Below, in pieces: positions 1 to 9,325 of a stretch of 42,871 nucleotides of DNA. Positions within the stretch are counted from its first letter, which is position 1. Each line of letters starts with the position of its first letter. Both the position numbers and the translations under genes were made by a program. Under the pieces are notes generated by a model that was not told the origin of the DNA, ran no database searches, and worked only from the letters and a program-made list of their open reading frames with translations. Source of the DNA: Hyphomonas atlantica corrig. (GTDB lineage: Bacteria; Pseudomonadota; Alphaproteobacteria; Caulobacterales; Hyphomonadaceae); assembly GCF_000682715.1 (NCBI RefSeq), contig NZ_AWFH01000014.1:1-42871 (forward strand), read 5' to 3'.

Positions 1-935
1 TGCTGGGGCCGATCCGCTTCTTCCATAATTTTATCCTGATCGCGGTCATGCTGATTGCCTGGGCGATCATTCTCGTCGCCTTTTTCGTGCTGGCGGTTCA
101 GCTCTTCGTTGCCATCCTTGAGTTCAAGCTGACGACGCTGGCAGGTTTCGTGCTCGTGCCCTTCGCGCTCTGGAACAAGACCTCGTTCCTGGCTGAACGC
201 GTACTCGGCAATGTCGTCACTTCTGGCATCAAGCTGATGGTGCTCGCCATCGTGATCGGCATCGGCTCGACGCTCTTCACGTCGATCACCGAGGCCTTTG
301 GCGGGCCGGGCGATGTGACACTCGCTGAAGTGATGGGCACGGTGCTCGCCTCGATTGTCTTTCTCTGGATGGGCGTGTTCGCGCCCGGCATTGCCTCTGG
401 CCTCGTGACCGGCGCGCCGCAGCTTGGCGCCGGCTCAGTGGTCGGCACGACCGCGGCTGTTGGCGCAGGCACGGTACTGGCGACGACCGGTACGGTTGCG
501 GCGGGACGCGCAACGCTCGGCGGCGTGTCCGGCGCTGTGAAGGCCGGCGCATCCACGACCGGCGGCGCCCGCACTTCCTACGATCTTGGCCGCATGGCGT
601 CCGGTCACTCTGGATGGCGCGGGGCGGCAGCCGGCATGGCCGGCGTCGCGCAGGCTGGCGGCGATACGCTGCACCGGATGGCGGGACGGCCATTGGCCTC
701 TGTCGGCGATGCCCATCGGCGCGGTAGCGAGGCGGCTTTTGCCGCAACGGGCGGAACCATGGCGGCAGCGTCTGGGGATGCGTCTGCGCCCGGCTCTGAA
801 AAGCCGGCCTGGGCAAGGCGCCTTCGTACAGAGCAACGCCTTCAGCATGCCGGCGCCATCACACTTCATGCCCTGAAGGACGGTGATCGCGGCATGTCCG
901 GCGACAATCCGAAACTCGAGGACAAAGAGGACTGA
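1..935 (+). CDS. trbL: TrbL/VirB6-type conjugal transfer membrane protein (5' partial)
   Basis: The reading frame is open from the window edge (first full codon at 3), so the N-terminal part is missing; about 310 residues remain. TrbL is the VirB6-like polytopic inner-membrane component of the mating-pair channel. Visible here are several hydrophobic segments (around the first 30 residues, then LTTLAGFVLVPFALW, MVLAIVIGIGSTLF and the stretch ending in LWMGVFAPGIASGL). A long Gly/Ala-rich tail with a charged C-terminus follows, as is typical of TrbL. It is followed after 5 nt by trbF in the same operon. The family call rests on the hydrophobic pattern plus the unmistakable trbF-trbG-trbI neighbours. 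Confidence 0.88.
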   Translation, partial: LGPIRFFHNFILIAVMLIAWAIILVAFFVLAVQLFVAILEFKLTTLAGFVLVPFALWNKTSFLAERVLGNVVTSGIKLMVLAIVIGIGSTLFTSITEAFGGPGDVTLAEVMGTVLASIVFLWMGVFAPGIASGLVTGAPQLGAGSVVGTTAAVGAGTVLATTGTVAAGRATLGGVSGAVKAGASTTGGARTSYDLGRMASGHSGWRGAAAGMAGVAQAGGDTLHRMAGRPLASVGDAHRRGSEAAFAATGGTMAAASGDASAPGSEKPAWARRLRTEQRLQHAGAITLHALKDGDRGMSGDNPKLEDKED

Positions 936-940
936 CCCAC

Positions 941-1639
941 ATGGCCTTCTGGCGCAATTCACCCCATTACGGACTAAGCCCCCACCCCGAAACGCCATAT
1001 CAGAAGGCGGGCCAGGTCTGGGACGAGCGGATTGGTTCGGCCCGCGTTCAGGCCAAGAACTGGCGGCTGATGGCACTGGGACTGCTCGGGCTTCTGGCGG
1101 CGTCCTCTGCTGCCCTTGTCTGGCGCAGCCTGCAGTCGACGGTCACCCCCTATGTGGTCGAGGTTGACGATACAGGGGCCGTCAAGGCGGTCGGGCCTGC
1201 GCTTGCGCGCTATGAGCCGACTGACGCGCAGATCGCGCATCACCTTGCAAACTTCATTTCCGATGTCCGCAGCCTGTCGATCGATCCGGTCATTGTCCGC
1301 CAGAACTGGCTCGCCGCCTATGACTATGTCACCGACAAGGCAGCGATCACACTCAGCGACTATGCCCGCGACAACGATCCCTTTGCCGAGATCGGACGGC
1401 GCTCGCGCAGTGTCGATGTGGTGAGTGTCGTGCGGGTGTCGGACGAGTCCTTCCAGGCCCGATGGCTCGAGAAGACTTATGAGAATGGCGCGCTCACCGG
1501 GGTCAAACGCTTCACCGGGCTTTTCACCATTGTGAACTCCCCGCCCCGCGATGCCGAAACGCTCCGCGCCAATCCTCTCGGCCTTTACATCCACAGCTTC
1601 AATTGGGGCGAAGACCTTGTCACAGGAGACACGAAATGA
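941..1639 (+). CDS. trbF: TrbF, VirB8-like conjugal transfer protein
   Basis: This 232-residue protein has a short cytoplasmic N-terminus, one membrane segment at about residues 43-61, and a periplasmic NTF2-like domain. That is the VirB8/TrbF plan: an assembly factor that nucleates the mating-pair channel in the inner membrane. The motif AYDYVTDKAA and the sequence running through VKRFTGLFTI near the C-terminus are typical of the family, and the length is normal. The gene starts 5 nt after trbL, and its stop overlaps the trbG start (ATGA at 1636-1639), which indicates translational coupling. Confidence 0.92.
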   Translation: MAFWRNSPHYGLSPHPETPYQKAGQVWDERIGSARVQAKNWRLMALGLLGLLAASSAALVWRSLQSTVTPYVVEVDDTGAVKAVGPALARYEPTDAQIAHHLANFISDVRSLSIDPVIVRQNWLAAYDYVTDKAAITLSDYARDNDPFAEIGRRSRSVDVVSVVRVSDESFQARWLEKTYENGALTGVKRFTGLFTIVNSPPRDAETLRANPLGLYIHSFNWGEDLVTGDTK

Positions 1640-2643
1640 TCCGCATAATGAGCCTTGCATCTGTCCTCGCCCTGACGACGGCCTGCGCGAGCGTGCCGCC
1701 CGAGCCCATTATCGAGGATACGCCCTTTGTCGAAGCGGCCTTCGTCGAAGACATGCCAGTGCGGCCTGTCGAGATTGTCGAGACGCCGACGGTCCTGCCG
1801 CTCCCAGGCCAAATGAAACCGGTCGACGGTACGAAACGCACAGTGACGCGGGTTTATACCTCGCCGACGGAGACCATCCGCAAGGGCACGACCGAGGCTC
1901 GGATCGAACCTTCCGTCGATGGCTATGTGAACGCGATCCAAATCTATCCCTATACAGAAGGCGCCCTCTACCGGCTCTATGCCGCGCCGGGTCAGGTCTC
2001 CGACATTGCGCTGCAACCGGGTGAGATTCTGGTCTCAGTGTCGGCCGGGGACACGGTTCGCTGGATAGTCGGCGACACGTCATCCGGCTCTGGCGACACA
2101 GGGCGGGCGCATGTGCTCGTCAAACCGGTCGCGGCGGGCCTTTCGACGAATCTCATGATCGCGACCGACCGGCGGACCTATCACCTCGAACTGGTAAGCG
2201 TGGAAGCAGCCTATATGGCCGCATTGTCCTGGCGCTATCCGGCCGATGAGCTCGCCGAACTCATCTTGCGCAACAAGGTGGCCTCCCGTCGCGAAGATGC
2301 CCTCATCGCTCCTGGGGTGGCTGTGGACCGGCTCGATTTCGATTATGTCATAGAGGGCGACACGCCGGCCTGGCGGCCCGTACGCGTGTTCGATGATGGC
2401 CGGCAGGTCTTCATCCAGATGCCGGCGGGTCTCGCGAGCATGGAAGCGCCGCCGCTATTTGTACTTGGCCCATCCGGCGATGCCGAGCTCGTCAATTATC
2501 GCCTGCGCGGCACTTACTACATCGTCGATCATCTCTTCCGGGCCGCCGAACTCCGGATCGGCGAGAAGGATCAGACCATTGTCCGGATCCGCAAAAGGGT
2601 GCGACGCTCCGGCCTCGCCAGCCTGTTCGGGGGCGAGGGATGA
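1636..2643 (+). CDS. trbG: TrbG, VirB9-like conjugal transfer lipoprotein
   Basis: An ATG at 1636 overlaps the trbF stop and is preceded by AGGAGA, so it is preferred over the in-frame upstream start at 1603. The resulting 335-residue protein opens with a lipoprotein signal peptide ending in LTTAC (Cys17). VirB9/TrbG proteins form the outer-membrane core complex together with VirB10/TrbI. Beta-rich segments such as VNAIQIYPYTEGALYRLYAAPG, and a C-terminal part with GTYYIVDHLFRAAELRIG, match the N- and C-terminal VirB9 domains. The stop overlaps the trbI start by 4 nt (2640-2643). Confidence 0.92.
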   Translation: MIRIMSLASVLALTTACASVPPEPIIEDTPFVEAAFVEDMPVRPVEIVETPTVLPLPGQMKPVDGTKRTVTRVYTSPTETIRKGTTEARIEPSVDGYVNAIQIYPYTEGALYRLYAAPGQVSDIALQPGEILVSVSAGDTVRWIVGDTSSGSGDTGRAHVLVKPVAAGLSTNLMIATDRRTYHLELVSVEAAYMAALSWRYPADELAELILRNKVASRREDALIAPGVAVDRLDFDYVIEGDTPAWRPVRVFDDGRQVFIQMPAGLASMEAPPLFVLGPSGDAELVNYRLRGTYYIVDHLFRAAELRIGEKDQTIVRIRKRVRRSGLASLFGGEG

Positions 2644-3899
2644 ACGAGCCGGCCCCCTTTCCGAAACAGACGGACGAGTTGAAGCTCCGTGCCAGGCCCC
2701 GGCCTGTCACGCGGATCAACCGCAAGGTCCTGATGGCGGGCGCCTGTCTTGGCGTGCTGGGCCTGTTCGCCGCCGCCTCCATCGCGCTCGGTCCACCCAA
2801 GGCTGTCGATCCGGCAGACAGGCAGGAACTCTACAATACGGCGACCAAGCGCGCGCCGGACGGTCTGGCGGACCTGCCAAACTCCTATCTCAATTGGCAA
2901 CCGGCTGGCGACACGCCGAAACTCGGGGCGCCCATGGCGGGTGATCTTGGCGGCACCATGGTGTCGGAAGAGGAAGAATGGGGTCTTGAGCCCGACTGGA
3001 ATGTGGCGCCGTCTGATGATTTCCGGCCCTCGGCCGAGGATGAGGCCATCCGCGCGCAGAGGCTGGCGGATGCCAAACTCGCAGATGCAGCTGGCAAGGC
3101 GGGTGTCTTCTTCGATGTCGGTAACCGGCAGTCAATTGCTGGGTCGGTGTCTGCACCGGGCGGCCTCTCGAACACGCTTGGCTCGGAACGGCTGGCGCTG
3201 GCTGCCCAGAGCACAGGCGCGCCAGGTTTTGGGAACTCGCCGGACCAGAATCTTCAGGCGGAGAAGATCGCGTTCGCGGCGGAGAAGCGGGATGGCGACA
3301 TCTACAACCCGCATGATGTCGAGACCCCGGTCTCACCCTATCAGGTGATGGCAGGTACACTGATCCCGGCCTCGCTTGTCACAGGGCTGAACTCCGATCT
3401 GCCCGGCAATGTCATCGCGCAGGTAACCCAGCCGGTCTATGACACGGTGAGCGGTGCGCATCTGCTCATCCCCCAGGGGGCGCGCCTGATCGGGCGCTAC
3501 CAGTCCGACGTCTCGTTCGGTCAGGAACGCGCGCTGCTGGTCTGGGACCGGATCATCCTGCCGGATGGCAGCTCGCTACAGATTTCCGAACCGGCGGCCG
3601 ATGCGCAGGGATATGCGGGCGTGTCTGACCGGACGGACCATCACTGGGACCGCGTGTTTGCTGCCGCAGGACTGGCGACCCTGCTCGGCATCGGGTCGGA
3701 ACTCGGTTCCGATGCCGATGATATCGAGCGGGCGATCCGGCGCGGGTTCGGGGATAGCGTCTCCGAGGCCGGTCAGCGCGTCGTAGACCGAAACCTTGGC
3801 ATTCAGCCGACGATCCGTATCCGGCCCGGCTGGCCCGTTCGGGTGATCGTGACGCGTGATCTGGTGCTATGGCCCTATTCCGAAGGAGGCCGGCCATGA
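2640..3899 (+). CDS. trbI: TrbI, VirB10-like conjugal transfer protein
   Basis: This 419-residue TrbI/VirB10 protein spans the periplasm and links the inner membrane to the outer-membrane core channel. It has a basic cytoplasmic start, a single transmembrane segment at about residues 30-50, a long Pro/Ala/Asp-rich linker, and a C-terminal VirB10 beta-barrel domain. That domain contains ASLVTGLNSDLPGNVIAQVTQ, LIPQGARLIGRYQ and the terminal PVRVIVTRDLVL, all family hallmarks. It is coupled to trbG upstream and to the DUF2274 gene downstream by ATGA overlaps. Confidence 0.94.
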   Translation: MNEPAPFPKQTDELKLRARPRPVTRINRKVLMAGACLGVLGLFAAASIALGPPKAVDPADRQELYNTATKRAPDGLADLPNSYLNWQPAGDTPKLGAPMAGDLGGTMVSEEEEWGLEPDWNVAPSDDFRPSAEDEAIRAQRLADAKLADAAGKAGVFFDVGNRQSIAGSVSAPGGLSNTLGSERLALAAQSTGAPGFGNSPDQNLQAEKIAFAAEKRDGDIYNPHDVETPVSPYQVMAGTLIPASLVTGLNSDLPGNVIAQVTQPVYDTVSGAHLLIPQGARLIGRYQSDVSFGQERALLVWDRIILPDGSSLQISEPAADAQGYAGVSDRTDHHWDRVFAAAGLATLLGIGSELGSDADDIERAIRRGFGDSVSEAGQRVVDRNLGIQPTIRIRPGWPVRVIVTRDLVLWPYSEGGRP

Positions 3900-4135
3900 G
3901 TCTTCGCATAGGACAACTTCCGGACAGGACGCCTGTGAAACTTAGCGTGTCCGTCGAGCCAGACCTCGCTTGCGCACTCGCCGATTATGCCGCGATCTAT
4001 GCCGAAACCTATGGCGCGCAAGAGAAACCCGAAACCCTGGTACCCGTCATGCTGGAGATGTTCCTCAGTTCGGATGCCGGGTTCAAGCGGGCCCGCAAGG
4101 CCCTTCATGCCAGAGCCAGCAAAGGAGATACATGA
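3896..4135 (+). CDS. DUF2274 domain protein of the trb operon
   Basis: The ATG at 3896 overlaps the trbI stop, giving 79 residues. The N-terminal sequence LRIGQLPDRTPVKLSVSVEP and the following helical ADYAAIYAETYG resemble the DUF2274 family, which is found almost exclusively immediately after trbI in ICEs and conjugative plasmids. The role is unknown; the tight coupling suggests an accessory function in the mating apparatus or its regulation. An in-frame ATG at 3869 exists but would overlap trbI by 31 nt and lacks a better ribosome site. Confidence 0.85.
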   Translation: MSLRIGQLPDRTPVKLSVSVEPDLACALADYAAIYAETYGAQEKPETLVPVMLEMFLSSDAGFKRARKALHARASKGDT

Positions 4136-4446
4136 TGGCGACGATTGGCACATTCCGCCAGAAGGATGGCAAATGGACCGGAACGATCCGGACCATGACG
4201 ATCAATGTGAAGGCCCAGATGGTCCCGGTGACCGACAAGGCAGAGGCCGGTCCGGACTACCGCATCTTCGCAGGAGGCGCAGAACTCGGCGCGGCCTGGC
4301 GCGAGGAGAGCAAGGATGGCGAGACGCCTTATCTCGCCGTCAAGCTTGACGATCCGGGATTCGACAAGCCCCTGCGGGCTGCGTTCTTTGAAAAGGAAGA
4401 AGATGGCAGCGGCGTGCTGGTCTGGAACCGGCAGAAACTGAACTGA
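4132..4446 (+). CDS. DUF736 family protein
   Basis: Tandem ATGs at 4132 and 4135 follow AAAGGAG. The protein is about 103-104 residues and begins ATIGTFRQKDGKWTGTIRT, the recognisable DUF736 start. It continues with YRIFAGGAELGAAWRE and ends YLAVKLDDPGF...VLVWNR. DUF736 proteins are small, probably beta-rich, and characteristic of proteobacterial ICEs and plasmids; no biochemical role is established. The gene overlaps the DUF2274 stop, so it is the last clearly coupled cistron of this operon. Confidence 0.9.
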   Translation: MMATIGTFRQKDGKWTGTIRTMTINVKAQMVPVTDKAEAGPDYRIFAGGAELGAAWREESKDGETPYLAVKLDDPGFDKPLRAAFFEKEEDGSGVLVWNRQKLN

Positions 4447-4479
4447 GCCGGGAGCGGCAGCAGCGGATCAGGATTGGAT

Positions 4480-4809
4480 ATGATCGAACTGAACCGGATT
4501 GAACGGGCCATTCAGACGGTCGCGCTCCTGATCCAGGAAACAGGGGAGATGTATTGGCCCATCCTCGAACGCCTCGAGTTAGAGCGGGATCTGCGTCAGT
4601 CCCGCCAGATCCGGTTGTCCAATTATCTCGCATCGAGCCAGAAGACCTTGCCCCCTAGAGGGCGAGGTCTTTCACGACCCGGCCCAAATGTTCAAGGGAC
4701 GCGCCCTTCCCATAGCGTTCGCGATCCAGGCGATGGCCGAACAGGTCCCGGCGGATACGGTCATCTACGCCAGCTGCGATCATGCGATCTTCGAACGCAT
4801 GACGGATAG
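4480..4809 (+). CDS. Small conserved ORF at the end of the transfer operon, read through into the integrase tail
   Basis: The ATG at 4480 has AGGA 6 nt upstream; the longer reading from 4474 would need a TTG start. The first 60 or so residues (MIELNRIERAIQTVALLIQE..., then YWPILERLELERDL) look like a genuine helical small protein. The remaining half is Arg/Gly/Pro-rich and overlaps the 3' part of the opposite-strand integrase from 4655 onward. It therefore looks like antisense readthrough, as if the native C-terminus had been lost when the element end was formed. Function unknown. Confidence 0.45.
   Translation: MIELNRIERAIQTVALLIQETGEMYWPILERLELERDLRQSRQIRLSNYLASSQKTLPPRGRGLSRPGPNVQGTRPSHSVRDPGDGRTGPGGYGHLRQLRSCDLRTHDG
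4643..4670. terminator. Imperfect hairpin between the transfer operon and integrase ends
   Basis: An inverted repeat with arms AGACCTTGCCCC and GGGCGAGGTCT surrounds the integrase stop codon (4655-4657). It sits where two convergent transcripts meet. There is no strong T-run on either side, so termination activity is an inference. Confidence 0.4.
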
Positions 4810-5926
4810 AATAGAAAGAATGCTCCGGTGTTTCCAGGAGGGCATTCTCTCTCAGGAATTTGTTGACGGCCCCAGACAGGGTGGCACTGCTGTTGCGGTA
4901 GCGCGGAAAACCATTCGGGAAGGCTCTGAATGCCTCCAGGGACACACCGGCCAGGGGGATGATCCTCCTGGAATAATGGGTCTTGAGCTGCCGGCCCGCC
5001 GGTTCGATCGAGACATGCGGCACGTCATGATCCAGCCGGATCGTGTCGGAGGTCAGAGCTGCACCTTCCGAGGGCCTGTATCCGGTATTGATCATGCCGA
5101 GCAGCAAGGCTCTGGCTTCCTCATTCAGGCCGTCCAGCGCATGCGGGGCCAGCAATTTCTCACGAATCCATTTTTTACTGAATGGTGGACGAGTCCGCTT
5201 CTCACCTTCCCGGAAGGACAATTCCCCGAGCGGCAGCGTAATCCCGAGCCGCTTCATCCTGTTCACCGTTTTCAGGATATCACCGAGATGGATCAGGTCC
5301 TTGTTTGCGGTATTGGGCGTAACCTCGCCTGCCTCGATCCGTTCGAGCCAGTGCTGCCTGAAATCCAGCATGTCATCGCGTGTGATGGCTGCAATCGGCT
5401 TGTTGCCGATCACGGACACGAAATTGCGCACTGCTTTGATACGGGGATTTCGCCAGCGCCTGATCTGGTCCTCACTCTTACCGATTACCTTTTCCCGGGC
5501 CAGGGACCAATAAAGGTCGAGCGCTGCTTCAAGCGTCGGCTCCGGCTTCTCGACACCTCCCAGCAAAGAGGCAGCCTCGACCGCATCCGGCACGTCGCCC
5601 CCACCTTGTATGGCTTCGATACGCTCAACCAGTTCTTCTAGCGGCAATTGCGAAACCCTGTCCGCCTGCAGATAGCGATATCCCCGCAGGCTGGCGAGTT
5701 CCTGAACAGCGGCATAGCGTTCGTCAGCATCGCTTGACCTGCCTGCCAGACGCGCCTCCCACGCCTCGATGAGCTGTTCCCAAGCATGGATTGCCTTGCT
5801 CTGCGCAAGGCTTTCGGAATCTGTATGCAGGCTGATCCAGACGGTGCGTCTTGTCTCAACGCCATGATACCGGCGGGGAACACGCCGACGCAGCTGGTAG
5901 GTCGTCCCACGCTTGAATACGGGCAT
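4655..5926 (-). CDS. Tyrosine-type site-specific integrase (DUF6538 N-terminal type)
   Basis: The start is placed at the internal ATG at 5926 (MPVFKRGTTYQLRRRVPRR), which has AAGGGA upstream. It is preferred over the upstream in-frame ATG at 5974 because that stretch is made of the 11-bp repeats. The protein has 423 residues. An N-terminal arm-binding region precedes a core-binding domain, and a C-terminal catalytic domain shows GYRPSE (first catalytic Arg), SIRHAF (second Arg with His) and the nucleophile Tyr in RLDRERYGKG. It should catalyse integration and excision of the element at the adjacent tRNA-Ser. Confidence 0.92.
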   Translation of the reverse strand: MPVFKRGTTYQLRRRVPRRYHGVETRRTVWISLHTDSESLAQSKAIHAWEQLIEAWEARLAGRSSDADERYAAVQELASLRGYRYLQADRVSQLPLEELVERIEAIQGGGDVPDAVEAASLLGGVEKPEPTLEAALDLYWSLAREKVIGKSEDQIRRWRNPRIKAVRNFVSVIGNKPIAAITRDDMLDFRQHWLERIEAGEVTPNTANKDLIHLGDILKTVNRMKRLGITLPLGELSFREGEKRTRPPFSKKWIREKLLAPHALDGLNEEARALLLGMINTGYRPSEGAALTSDTIRLDHDVPHVSIEPAGRQLKTHYSRRIIPLAGVSLEAFRAFPNGFPRYRNSSATLSGAVNKFLRENALLETPEHSFYSIRHAFEDRMIAAGVDDRIRRDLFGHRLDRERYGKGASLEHLGRVVKDLAL

Positions 5927-5940
5927 GTCCGAATCCCTTT

Positions 5941-5975
5941 TGTGCAGCAAATTGTGCAGCAAAATGTGCAGCAAA
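5941..5975 (-). repeat. Three perfect 11-bp direct repeats upstream of the integrase
   Basis: TGTGCAGCAAA (TTTGCTGCACA on the integrase strand) occurs at 5941, 5953 and 5965, an exact 12-bp period. It lies 15-50 bp upstream of the integrase start and between the gene and the tRNA. Such phased repeats are typical of arm-type binding sites for an integrase or excisionase. The binding role is inferred. Confidence 0.7.
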
Positions 5976-6062
5976 TCAAGATTCCCAGAAGCGCGGATAT
6001 TCCGAAATACCGAATAGTTTCAGTATATTCAGGGATGTATCAGGATGTTGAGGGAGGCGGGC

Positions 6063-6152
6063 TGGCGGAGAGAGAGGGATTCGAACCCTCGGAACCCTTG
6101 CGAGTTCACTAGTTTTCGAGACTAGCCTATTCAACCACTCTAGCACCTCTCC
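6063..6152 (-). tRNA. tRNA-Ser(CGA)
   Basis: The minus strand folds as a class II tRNA of 90 nt including an encoded CCA. The acceptor stem begins GGAGAGG. The anticodon arm is CTAGT-CTCGAAA-ACTAG with anticodon CGA, followed by a long variable arm, and the T-loop is TTCGAAT. Its 3' end faces the integrase, so it is the probable attachment site of the left element. A possible promoter lies upstream on the same strand around 6180-6205 (TTGCAT and TATAGT-like hexamers). Confidence 0.96.
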
Positions 6153-6336
6153 GCGGAGCCCGTGGACGGCTGCCTGCACTATATAATATGCGCCTGTCAT
6201 GCAAGCACCTGAAATCGCCTGAAGATGACATTTGACAGCGCGGCCTGATTGGTGTTTACCCCCCGCTTCGAGCGCGGATCCGGCAACGGCTTCGCGCGCA
6301 ATTCATTTCGATTAGTATTCCGGAAGGACGAGACCC

Positions 6337-6984
6337 ATGTTCGCGGTCATCAAAACAGGCGGCAAGCAATATAAAGTCGCGGAAGGCGATACGATCACCG
6401 TCGAAAAACTGGACGCCGAAGCCGGCAAGGACGTAACCTTTGACACCGTGCTCATGCTGGGCAATGGCGACGACGTAACTGTTGGCGCCCCGCTGGTAGA
6501 CGGCGCAAGCGTGTTCGGTGAAGTCGAGGAGCAGACGCGCGGTGACAAGATCATCATCCGCAAGAAGCGTCAGCGCCAGACCTATCGCCGTACACAAGGC
6601 CACCGCCAGCACCTGACGGTCGTCAAGATCACCGGCATCAGCGCCGACGGCAAGAAGCCAGCCAAGAAAGCTGCAGCGAAGAAAGCGGCTCCAAAAGCTG
6701 AAGCGCCTGCTGCAGAAGCTGCTGCACCCGCCGCAAAGCCGGAAGTCGATTCCCGCGGCCGTATCGCCAATCTGGAAGGCAAGCCCGACAATCTGAAAAA
6801 GATTTCCGGCGTTGGCCCGGTTCTGGAGAAAAAGCTGCATGAAGCCGGCATCTACTTCTTCTGGCAGGTCGCTGCCTTGAAAGAAGACCAGATCGCTGAT
6901 CTCGAAGAAGAGATGAGCTTCCCAGGCCGTATCACTCGCGACGAGTGGATCAAGCAGGCCGAAGAATTCGCCAAGGACGCATAA
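6337..6984 (+). CDS. rplU: 50S ribosomal protein L21 with long C-terminal extension
   Basis: Residues 1-102 are a standard L21 ([18 protein letters not shown]..., then [20 protein letters not shown] and TVVKITGI), a 23S rRNA-binding protein of the large subunit. Instead of ending there, the 215-residue protein continues with a Lys/Ala/Pro-rich linker (about 107-137). A helical domain at about 145-213 contains [21 protein letters not shown], a helix-hairpin-helix-like signature. Comparable extensions occur in some alphaproteobacteria. The gene precedes rpmA by 39 nt, the conserved order. GGAAGG is the ribosome site. Confidence 0.97.
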   Translation: MFAVIKTGGKQYKVAEGDTITVEKLDAEAGKDVTFDTVLMLGNGDDVTVGAPLVDGASVFGEVEEQTRGDKIIIRKKRQRQTYRRTQGHRQHLTVVKITGISADGKKPAKKAAAKKAAPKAEAPAAEAAAPAAKPEVDSRGRIANLEGKPDNLKKISGVGPVLEKKLHEAGIYFFWQVAALKEDQIADLEEEMSFPGRITRDEWIKQAEEFAKDA

Positions 6985-7023
6985 GGGCGCTATAAGCCCT
7001 TTATAGAGGATCAGGAGCAAACC

Positions 7024-7293
<270 letters not shown>

Positions 7294-7349
7294 CGGCTGA
7301 CAGCGCGGCCGCGGGAACGTGGCCGGATCGCTTCAGACGATCAGTTTCC

Positions 7350-7385
7350 AAGGGGAGGCAGGCCACTGCCTCCCCTTTGTTTTGT
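7350..7385 (+). terminator. Rho-independent terminator after rplU-rpmA
   Basis: A perfect 10-bp stem, GGGGAGGCAG with CTGCCTCCCC, closes a GCCA tetraloop and is followed by TTTGTTTTG. It sits 57 bp after the rpmA stop and 34 bp before the next gene. Confidence 0.93.
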
Positions 7386-7418
7386 CTCCCCTGCAATTGC
7401 CCCGGAAGGGCACGCACC

Positions 7419-7934
7419 ATGTGTGAATTGATTGAGACAGACAGACTGGTTTTACGGCGCATCACCCCAATGGATGCGCCGCGCATTACTGAGTGCATCG
7501 CCGACCCGCGCATCTATCGCATGGTCGCGAGCATCACACCGGATCAAAGCCTGGAGCGCACTCAGGAATGGATTGCGACACATGAGGCCGGGGCGGCGAA
7601 CGACACAAACCACATCTTTGCCCTTCAGAAGGATCTTGAACTGGTGGGCGTGATCGGCGCGGACCGCCCGGGTGCGGGATTGGCATTTGATATCGGCTAC
7701 TGGCTCGCCCCCACCGAATGGGGCAGCGGCCTGATGACCGAAGCCGCAAATGCCGTGAAGAATTGGCTGAAGGGGCGCGGCGAACGCGCGTTCACCTCAG
7801 GCCACTTTGCTGACAATCCCGCGTCAGGGCGCGTTCTGAAAAAGATCGGATTTCTCCCCTCCGGACGTGGTAGAGTGTTCAGTCTCGGTCGGGGCGAAGC
7901 TTCAGATCACATCAACATGTCCTACATTGATTGA
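7419..7934 (+). CDS. GNAT family N-acetyltransferase (RimJ/RimL-like)
   Basis: The ATG at 7419 (MCELIETDRLVLRRIT) is chosen over the in-frame ATG at 7377, which lies inside the rpmA terminator; GGAAGGG precedes it. The 171-residue protein has the RimJ/RimL layout: ETDRLVLRRITPMDAPRI at the start, GYWLAPTEWGSGLMTEAANAV as the acetyl-CoA-binding motif A, and NPASGRVLKKIGF near the end. Such enzymes acetylate N-termini or small amines from acetyl-CoA; the substrate cannot be told. It sits 17 bp upstream of obgE in the same direction. Confidence 0.88.
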   Translation: MCELIETDRLVLRRITPMDAPRITECIADPRIYRMVASITPDQSLERTQEWIATHEAGAANDTNHIFALQKDLELVGVIGADRPGAGLAFDIGYWLAPTEWGSGLMTEAANAVKNWLKGRGERAFTSGHFADNPASGRVLKKIGFLPSGRGRVFSLGRGEASDHINMSYID

Positions 7935-7945
7935 AAGCTGGATAG

Positions 7946-9219
<1,274 letters not shown>

Positions 9220-9325
9220 GGCGAAAACCTCTTCTTTTCATCTGTCGTGACGGCGAAAGCCGTTGATTGTCAACGACTTCATTTTCGCTTTCGGCATTTG
9301 TCGCAGCAGTGTATCGCTCCGCTTC

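Larger units (their letters stand above)
1..6062. mobile_element. Right end of a trb-type integrative conjugative element
   Basis: The segment carries consecutive conjugation genes (trbL, trbF, trbG, trbI), the ICE-associated small genes DUF2274 and DUF736, and a tyrosine integrase transcribed away from tRNA-Ser(CGA). Integration at the 3' end of a tRNA gene with the integrase next to it is the standard arrangement for such elements. The boundary is placed at the CCA end of the tRNA (6063). No second copy of the tRNA 3' end is seen in 1-6062, so the opposite att site must lie upstream of the window. The exact crossover cannot be fixed from this sequence. Confidence 0.85.

Noticed and set aside
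4655..4809. C-terminal half of the small ORF starting at 4480 as a real domain
   Set aside because: This part is antisense to the integrase and Arg/Gly/Pro-rich. Only the first 60 or so residues look genuine.
5941..5975. CRISPR array
   Set aside because: The three repeats are 11 bp with no spacers (12-bp period). No CRISPR-like repeat-spacer pattern or cas gene was seen anywhere in the window.
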